Assembly: GCA_934757825.1 (NCBI GenBank)
Contig: CAKVLP010000002.1
Location: forward strand, 186,001-250,000
Direction of reading: 5' to 3'
Source of the DNA: an uncultured Clostridia bacterium
GTDB lineage: Bacteria; Bacillota; Clostridia; Christensenellales; UBA1242
DNA: 64,000 bases
Shown here piece after piece: positions 58,468 to 64,000 of this stretch. The notes below the pieces were generated by a model that was given only the letters and a program-made list of their open reading frames with translations, had not been told where the DNA came from and made no database searches. The position numbers were made by a program, and so were the translations under genes. Numbering within the stretch: position 1 is the stretch's first letter; every line of letters starts with the position of its first letter.

Positions 58468-60593
58468 ATTAGAGATAAGATGTTTATTTTTACATCACGA
58501 TTTTCGGTGTCGTCATTTACTGCCAAAATCGTAAAATCAATTTGAATATAATTTTTGCCAGCATAGTTGTTAAGGTTTAGAAGATATCCAGCAAAGGTTG
58601 TTTTGTCCTCCTCCTCGACATCTTCACCATTAACATCGTCAACACCAATATATTCATATAGATTTGTGTTAAGCGTAAAGGTTGTGTATTTGCCGTTTTC
58701 CGAAGCAACGCCGTTTGCCTTAGATACCTCTACCCCGTCTAGCATAAAACTCCCCACCGTGCCATTAACCACAAGTTTAACGCCGTTGTAGCCACCTATT
58801 CTAAACGATTCAAGTGTCCCCTCATCTTCGTTTGTTGATTTAATTACATCCTTTTCTTCGGCAATCATCGTGGTTTGCCCGTCGAGAATTTCGGCGCTAT
58901 AACTAAAATTGTCATCGCCAGCCTCAGGTTTTACATATCCAACGTCCATTGCACCGGTATTTGATGTAACTTCCTTTTGTGATGTGTGTATCTTCACATT
59001 AGCGTCTATCATCGCTGTATTTTCTGCCTCGCAAAGCAACGCAACGTCCACCGATGTAACTAGGAAGCCGTCAACCTCAAATGTCTTTTTTGCAACAGTT
59101 TGCTTGTCGCTATCCTCGTACACCCATTCGCCGTTTTCTTTTCGCGCCATAGTTCTGTCGCCCTTAACAGCGTTTGGCATCAACAAAATGCCTACGATTT
59201 TAAGTTCTTTATCAAACTTCTCATCAAGAGTCGTTTTTCCGTTTTCAAATTCACTAGGGTCAACATCTGGCACTTCATATCCCGTGTCGCCAATTTCAGG
59301 CGAATCATCGCTCACTTCGCCAAATTGCTCGTTGTCCATCAAATAATCAATGTCAACAGCCATTATGCTAATCCTTGGGAATTTTATAAAAATCCCCTCG
59401 TTCTTTGCACCCTCTGGGGTGATTTTTTCGTAAGTTGTTTTTGCAGTGCGAGCCACCATCTCAGTAATTGCTGTGCGATATGCTTTATAATCACGATAGT
59501 TTTTCACTCCGCCGTCTGGCTCTGCTGTCATATTGGTCGAGGTTATTCTGTCTCCAAAATCTCTTTTGATTTCGCCCGCAATTCTATCGTCCTCATTAAC
59601 AGCATCTTCGCCAAGAATGTGGGTCAATATGGTCTCAGAAATAAACTTCAAGTCGGTTGCAGTAAATCCCAAATGGTCAATTTTTTCCACTAACTGAGCG
59701 TACACGGTCGCGCGATTTGTTACGCTGTAATTTGCCGGAATGCTAATTCCCGAAACAGCACTTGCTATCATCACTTTAATCTCTTCTTGAAGTTGGGTTA
59801 GAATTTCAGATGCCGAAGAGCCAACAGCAAGTCCCGTGTTATCAATTAAAGCCCATCTGTAATCGGTTTTAAATTCATTGGAACCAGTAAAAATCTCATA
59901 ATTTACTGTCGCACCCTCAGAAGTAACTTCTACAATTTGTCGTTTAACCCCACCAAAAACCGCTTTGCTAAAATTAAAATAGTCCTCTTGTTTTTCAGTA
60001 ACGCTGTCATCGGCTTGCTTTTCGCCATATGTCACTTGTGGAAGAGCATAATTTTCGTCGGCGCCATAAATCTTGGCAACAGCGCTAAGGTACAAAAAGT
60101 CATTAACATCAATATATCCGTCAACAATTCTCTGCTCGGAATCGTACATTGGAACCGTTCCGTCAATGCCATCGATAAAGTTGTATAAGTTAAATTTAAG
60201 TAGTCCATCTGGGATCTCTTTAATATAAAAATCGCCAATACTATCGGTCAAAATCTTTGCAAAGTAGTCAATTTCTCTCTTTACAAGATCGCCAAAAGTA
60301 GTCTCTTCGTTGGTGTAATGGTCAACAAATTTCCCCTCACTGCCTGGATCTATAAACACAATTGCGTCACCAAACAAATCGGCACCTTTGCCGTTGTTAT
60401 TGTTGCCATTTTCGTCCTTGTATATTGTAATATTATCCTTAGTTTTTAGGATTTCTTCGGCGTTGTTTGCTGCATCGGTGATTTTAGGATCTAGCGTATC
60501 AGTGGGAGGATCTCCCGCGCCTACGCAACCACCCAGCACAAAACTACACATTATTAAAATTACTAAGCATAATCTTAAAAATTTATTTTTCAT
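58452..60593 (-). CDS. Large lipoprotein (unknown function)
   Basis: 713 residues. Lipoprotein signal ending LGGC, then CVGAGDPPTD. No domain I recognise: mixed alpha/beta, many acidic residues, and a C-terminal part (~530-713) rich in beta-strand patterns (SFMLDGVEVSK, TFTLNTNLYEYIGV). The ordered N-terminal part includes ADLFGDAIVFIDPGSEGKF. SD GGGG sits 5 nt before the ATG at 60593; the upstream in-frame stretch is not likely coding. Monocistronic, between sporulation genes. Confidence 0.78.
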   Translation of the reverse strand: MKNKFLRLCLVILIMCSFVLGGCVGAGDPPTDTLDPKITDAANNAEEILKTKDNITIYKDENGNNNNGKGADLFGDAIVFIDPGSEGKFVDHYTNEETTFGDLVKREIDYFAKILTDSIGDFYIKEIPDGLLKFNLYNFIDGIDGTVPMYDSEQRIVDGYIDVNDFLYLSAVAKIYGADENYALPQVTYGEKQADDSVTEKQEDYFNFSKAVFGGVKRQIVEVTSEGATVNYEIFTGSNEFKTDYRWALIDNTGLAVGSSASEILTQLQEEIKVMIASAVSGISIPANYSVTNRATVYAQLVEKIDHLGFTATDLKFISETILTHILGEDAVNEDDRIAGEIKRDFGDRITSTNMTAEPDGGVKNYRDYKAYRTAITEMVARTAKTTYEKITPEGAKNEGIFIKFPRISIMAVDIDYLMDNEQFGEVSDDSPEIGDTGYEVPDVDPSEFENGKTTLDEKFDKELKIVGILLMPNAVKGDRTMARKENGEWVYEDSDKQTVAKKTFEVDGFLVTSVDVALLCEAENTAMIDANVKIHTSQKEVTSNTGAMDVGYVKPEAGDDNFSYSAEILDGQTTMIAEEKDVIKSTNEDEGTLESFRIGGYNGVKLVVNGTVGSFMLDGVEVSKANGVASENGKYTTFTLNTNLYEYIGVDDVNGEDVEEEDKTTFAGYLLNLNNYAGKNYIQIDFTILAVNDDTENRDVKINILSLMANAN

Positions 60594-60686
60594 ATGTTCC
60601 CCATCATTCATATTATTTGTAAATAAAATGACATAATACACCCATATTATTTAAAATAATATAACATACTTACAAAAATAAATCTA

Positions 60687-61313
60687 TCAATTTACAATGA
60701 TTGTTATTTTAATTAAAGGCATACACATACATTTTAAAAACAATATCGCTGTAATCAAAATGCAAATTATTATAATAATTGAGTTGTTGTTTTGGCTACA
60801 ATAGCACTCTTTTCCGTACTTTTTTATGGTATTGTTTTTGTAAATCGCGATAGAGCTTAACAGAATTAACAAGAAATTTATACACAGGTCAAACGGGATG
60901 ATTATGATTATAACATTGATTACACCCGCAAACGAGAATAGGTCAATTATTGCGAAAATCGTAAAGCCTAATGTGTATCCTCTCACGATAAAATACAAAA
61001 AATTTATGACCGCCATAAACTTATTGATGTTTAGAAAAATTATAAGCAAACACACCACTGCGGTTCCTATAAAGTAAGAGAAAAATACGCCAAAACTGCC
61101 CCTATCGCCCTGCAAAAAAGACACCAGGTTTGCATCTGGCACATTGCCTAGTTCCAAATTCCCAGCATAGCGCGACGAAGTAAAAATTCCAGTAACCAGC
61201 CCCAACAAAAAACAAATTGCCAGCATCAAAATTAGGAACTTGTATTTCCCAAAAAATGTATGTAATTGGCTTTTTAGCCGATATTTATTTCTATAAAAAA
61301 CAGCGTCTTCCAT
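60687..61313 (-). CDS. spoIIM: SpoIIM-like membrane protein (stage II sporulation protein M)
   Basis: 208 residues, about five membrane segments. The N-terminal segment ILMLAICFLLGLVTGIFTSS and the GYTLGFTIFAIIDLF...INVIIIIIPFD region match SpoIIM topology and pattern (GFTIGF then Pro-rich turn). SpoIIM anchors the SpoIID/SpoIIP hydrolases that drive engulfment. The usual G and IPQN motif is less well kept (IIPFDL), so it is divergent. It follows spo0A in the same direction, 31 bp downstream. Confidence 0.6.
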   Translation of the reverse strand: MEDAVFYRNKYRLKSQLHTFFGKYKFLILMLAICFLLGLVTGIFTSSRYAGNLELGNVPDANLVSFLQGDRGSFGVFFSYFIGTAVVCLLIIFLNINKFMAVINFLYFIVRGYTLGFTIFAIIDLFSFAGVINVIIIIIPFDLCINFLLILLSSIAIYKNNTIKKYGKECYCSQNNNSIIIIICILITAILFLKCMCMPLIKITIIVN

Positions 61314-61344
61314 AATATAATATATTATTTTAGACGCTTAAAAA

Positions 61345-62088
61345 TTAACCAACTTTTGTTTCTATTTCGTTCATAAGTTTGTCCACTATAAACGAGATAA
61401 AAAAGCGGTTGCTACAATTGTTTTCACTTAACCCCTCAAAGCCTTCCACGTTAAAGTGCGTCCGCTTAAAGGCATTGTCAATTGCGGTACGAATTGACCT
61501 TTCGATATTGTACTCACTTGTTTGATTTAAAGACGCAACAACTGGGTAAACATCTTTGGTAAGCGACCCAATGTTGAAATCATTTTTCACAACCTGTTCT
61601 ATTGACTGCTTTAAAAATTTAAACCCGACAAGTTTAAAAGAAAAACCAAGTTTTGTAAGATAATCGGAAATCTTTTGATTTAACCTACCGATATCAAACT
61701 CCTGCACATGATGTGACGAAATCTCGCATTTAGTAACCATACTATAAAGCACAGCCTCTAAGTTACATTCCGGAAGACAAAAAAAATTCGTATTGTTTAC
61801 GTACGGTGCATAATGAGCCAAATCATCATCGACAAAAACCACCCTACAATATCTTGTAAGTGATAAGTCGGATTTAAGTACTTTGGACAAAAATCTTGCA
61901 TACGAACCGTGTTCTTTCGAAAAAAAGACAACAGTATTTGGTTTTGTCGAAAACCAATTTATAAGGTCCGCAACCGTAGAAACATACGAAAGTTCAATTC
62001 CAATTTTTCTAAACGAGTCTCTCAGCCTACTCCCTACAAACAAATTCTTTGAAGAGTAGAATATAAAATTCAAATCTAAATTACACAT
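61345..62088 (-). CDS. spo0A: Spo0A with degenerate receiver domain
   Basis: 247 residues. The C-terminal DNA-binding domain (~130-245) is clearly Spo0A: KLVGFKFLKQSIEQVV, GSLTKDVYPVVASLN, and YNIERSIRTAIDNAF (recognition helix region). The N-terminal ~120 residues keep the receiver layout but lack all active residues: the Asp pair (DD) reads SS, the phospho-acceptor Asp position reads Phe (VVFFSKEHG), and the conserved Thr and Lys are replaced (VFVDDD and CLPECN). Position after spoIVB matches spo0A in Bacillus and Clostridia. It cannot work by ordinary phosphorelay if this reading is right. Confidence 0.88.
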   Translation of the reverse strand: MCNLDLNFIFYSSKNLFVGSRLRDSFRKIGIELSYVSTVADLINWFSTKPNTVVFFSKEHGSYARFLSKVLKSDLSLTRYCRVVFVDDDLAHYAPYVNNTNFFCLPECNLEAVLYSMVTKCEISSHHVQEFDIGRLNQKISDYLTKLGFSFKLVGFKFLKQSIEQVVKNDFNIGSLTKDVYPVVASLNQTSEYNIERSIRTAIDNAFKRTHFNVEGFEGLSENNCSNRFFISFIVDKLMNEIETKVG

Positions 62089-62120
62089 AAAATATTTCCT
62101 AAAAATTTACTATTGTCCCC

Positions 62121-62149
62121 ATTATACAACAAATTTTTACAAGAGACAA
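62121..62149 (-). promoter_or_regulatory. spo0A promoter
   Basis: Minus strand: -35 TTGTCT (62144-62149), 17-bp spacer, -10 TATAAT (62121-62126); vegetative type. Confidence 0.72.
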
Positions 62150-62202
62150 ACATTTTTGTACAAATATTTTACAAAAATATAATTTTTTAAAAATTTTCAA
62201 CG

Positions 62203-63408
62203 TTATTGTGTAAGCATCCAATCCAAATAAAGACCAAATCCTTTTGTTGGGTCGTTTACAAAAACGTGCGTAACCGCGCCCACAATTTTGCCGTTTTGCA
62301 TAATTGGACTACCACTCATACCTTGGATTATCCCGCAAGTAAGCGCAAGAAGTTCTTTATCGGTCACCCTAAACACCATACTTTTTTCACTGCTATTTGT
62401 TTGATAGTTTGCTTTAATTATCTCTATTTCGTATGGTTTTATATCCTCGCCATTTAGAGCGCAAAATATTGTCGCCTTTCCGGGTTTTACTGTCGCGCGA
62501 CCACCAATACTTACAAGTGTTTTGCCCTCCAAAAACTCCTGGTCAGTCACATATCCAAATACGCCATATTCGCTGTTTTTGTCCACATCACCTATTGGGT
62601 TAGTTTTAGAAAACGTGCCAAGTATCTCGCCAGGAGTGCCATCAACACCCTTTTTAAGCCCCAGAACTTTACACCTATATATATTGCCCTCGTTAACATC
62701 TAAAACTGTCCCACTATTTGTATAAATTGCGTGGCCAAGCGAGCCAAATCTAAGATTTTCGTCCTCAACAAATGTAAGTGTCCCCACACCCTCGGTGTTG
62801 TTTTTAATCCACAATCCAAGTTTGTATTCGTTACTAAAAATGTCTTGTGCTGGAACGATAGATAGTGTAAGTGTTTTCCCGTCACGCGTAACATCAATGC
62901 TTAGTTCCGCGCCATTGGTGTCCTTTAAAATTGAACCTATATCATCAATTGAGTTTATCTCGACGCCGTTAAGTTTGTTTATGACGTCGCCCACTTTTAG
63001 TCCCGACAAAACAAATGGGTTGACCGCTCCATTTTTTGTAAAGATATAGTTGCTCCCCACAACAACTAAACCCCTGCTTTTTAGCGAAAAACCAAGGCAA
63101 TCTCCGCCCAGATAAACCGAGTTTTCAGCGACCTTTACCTTTAATGATAATATATTAAACAAATTGAACAATTTGTAATTAACAGTGTATTCGTCTATTT
63201 CGTCGTGAGAGTTGGTTGCCGTCACAACATGGTTGTATTCCGACAAAAATTTGTTGGACATAAAGTCATTGTATGTGTCAAAGTTAAGCACCGCATCAGT
63301 TTTACTAAGCAAAAATAACTGGTACGGAAATGTCACAGCAAGCAAAACGAATATTGAAATTGCAAACAAAAAAAATGCTATTTTACAAAAAAACTTAAAC
63401 TTTGTCAT
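62203..63408 (-). CDS. spoIVB: SpoIVB serine peptidase
   Basis: 401 residues from the chosen ATG. N-terminal membrane anchor (~5-30), PDZ domain around ~120-200 (GLKVGDVINKLNGVEI), then peptidase S55 with FGSLGHAIYT and GMSGSPIMQNGKIVGAVTHVF carrying the catalytic Ser. SpoIVB is secreted from the forespore and triggers pro-sigma-K processing. Three in-frame ATGs lie at the start; AAGAG before the third (63408) is the best SD, but the start is not certain. Confidence 0.94.
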   Translation of the reverse strand: MTKFKFFCKIAFFLFAISIFVLLAVTFPYQLFLLSKTDAVLNFDTYNDFMSNKFLSEYNHVVTATNSHDEIDEYTVNYKLFNLFNILSLKVKVAENSVYLGGDCLGFSLKSRGLVVVGSNYIFTKNGAVNPFVLSGLKVGDVINKLNGVEINSIDDIGSILKDTNGAELSIDVTRDGKTLTLSIVPAQDIFSNEYKLGLWIKNNTEGVGTLTFVEDENLRFGSLGHAIYTNSGTVLDVNEGNIYRCKVLGLKKGVDGTPGEILGTFSKTNPIGDVDKNSEYGVFGYVTDQEFLEGKTLVSIGGRATVKPGKATIFCALNGEDIKPYEIEIIKANYQTNSSEKSMVFRVTDKELLALTCGIIQGMSGSPIMQNGKIVGAVTHVFVNDPTKGFGLYLDWMLTQ

Positions 63409-63457
63409 ATTTTTACTCTTAAATTTAGTTTTCATAAAAAGCATTTTTTTATACAGA

Positions 63458-64000
63458 TTAAATATCTTTTTTAAAGTTATCGGCGTTGGAAATCAATTCC
63501 TTAGCGTAAAGTGTAGCATATTCGCTATTCTCTGCCGAACCAACCATTCTCGCCACTTCCACAACTTTTTCTTGCTCGCTTAGTGGTCGCACCATTGTGT
63601 AAGTTTTGCCAGACTGCTCGCTCTTAGTTATTTTTAGGTTGTTGTCAGCAAAGCACGCAATCTGTGCCAAGTGAGTAACACACAACACCTGACACTTACT
63701 TGCAACCAAGCACATCTGCTCGCCAACAACCACGCCAACTTCTCCACCAATACCCGTATCAATTTCGTCAAAAACATACGTCATATTTGCGTCGGCATTT
63801 GACACAGTCTTAAATGCTAGCATAAATCTACTAAGCTCGCCGCCAGAAATAATCTTAACAAGCGGTTTTAATGGCTCACCCAAATTGGCGCTGAACAAAA
63901 ACTCAATGTTGTCGGCGCCAATTTTTGAAACGCAAGACTCAATATTGTCAACAGTGTAATTGTTTTGAAATCCAACCTTAAAATCAGCGTTTTTCATACC
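63458..64000 (-). CDS. recN: DNA repair protein RecN, C-terminal part (start outside window)
   Basis: The last ~180 residues. ABC-type signature IISGGELSRFMLAFK and Walker B YVFDEIDTGIGG, then CVTHLAQIACFAD and VAEVARMVG-like end, typical of RecN. RecN is an SMC-like protein acting early in double-strand-break repair and is usually a LexA target. The frame runs off the right edge. Gene order recN-spoIVB-spo0A matches Firmicutes (recN-spoIVB-spo0A). Confidence 0.95.
   Translation of the reverse strand, partial: GMKNADFKVGFQNNYTVDNIESCVSKIGADNIEFLFSANLGEPLKPLVKIISGGELSRFMLAFKTVSNADANMTYVFDEIDTGIGGEVGVVVGEQMCLVASKCQVLCVTHLAQIACFADNNLKITKSEQSGKTYTMVRPLSEQEKVVEVARMVGSAENSEYATLYAKELISNADNFKKDI

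Overview
The window is AT-rich chromosomal DNA from an endospore-forming member of the Firmicutes, most likely an uncultured Clostridia lineage. The evidence is the set of sporulation genes (spo0A, spoIVB, a spoIIM-like gene, spoIIAA-spoIIAB-sigF, spoVAC-D-E, yunB, ytfJ, ylxY-like, sporulation-type D-Ala-D-Ala carboxypeptidases) together with Gram-positive gene orders: pnp-ylxY-spoIIIE, pgsA-cinA-recA, miaB-mutS-mutL-miaA, scpA-scpB, rluB-cmk-plsC and recN-spoIVB-spo0A. Many SD sequences are strong (AGGAGG-like), and two genes appear to start at TTG.

Layout. 1-17.3 kb, mainly plus strand: end of pnp, ylxY-like deacetylase, ftsK/spoIIIE-rimO-pgsA-cinA, recA, a class A PBP on the minus strand, then miaB-mutS-mutL-miaA. 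17.6-19.5 kb: lexA and a Xer-type recombinase (minus). 19.6-31 kb is the accessory-looking part: a degenerate nucleotidyltransferase-like protein, a 0.7-kb intergenic region with an orphan terminator and repeats, a three-gene operon of kinase-fold paralogues, a YgjP-type metalloprotease, a PadR regulator fused to a membrane domain, a VTT-domain membrane protein, an ABC exporter and rnhA. 31.4-43.2 kb: tRNA-Trp with a duplicated 3' end, pnuC, pheST with a T-box, rny, a nifS-like gene with thiI, then yunB and the spoVA genes. 43.3-48.2 kb: a large Asn/Asp-rich lipoprotein, the spoIIA operon and seven tRNA genes. 48.4-57 kb: lipid kinase, plsC, cmk, rluB, an inserted-looking hairpin region with an SDR gene, dacF-like, ytfJ, DUF2953, scpB-scpA and an S2P protease. 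57.2-64 kb: a second carboxypeptidase, a large lipoprotein, spoIIM-like, spo0A, spoIVB and the end of recN.

How it fits together. DNA repair and SOS are visible as a unit: recA and lexA both have a near-palindromic LexA-type box in their promoters, and recN, mutS and mutL are present. Sporulation control is present from the master regulator (Spo0A) through the first forespore switch (SpoIIAA/AB/sigma-F) to SpoIVB signalling and DPA transport (SpoVA).

Most unusual points: the Spo0A receiver domain has lost every residue needed for phosphorylation while its DNA-binding domain is intact. A membrane-tethered PadR regulator lies beside several copies of a 13-base motif (AATACTATGCAAA) that also occurs in an ORF-free region 4 kb away. 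Three tandem kinase-fold paralogues and a dead-looking nucleotidyltransferase lie in the same neighbourhood. The 3' end of tRNA-Trp plus its terminator is duplicated 164 bp downstream.
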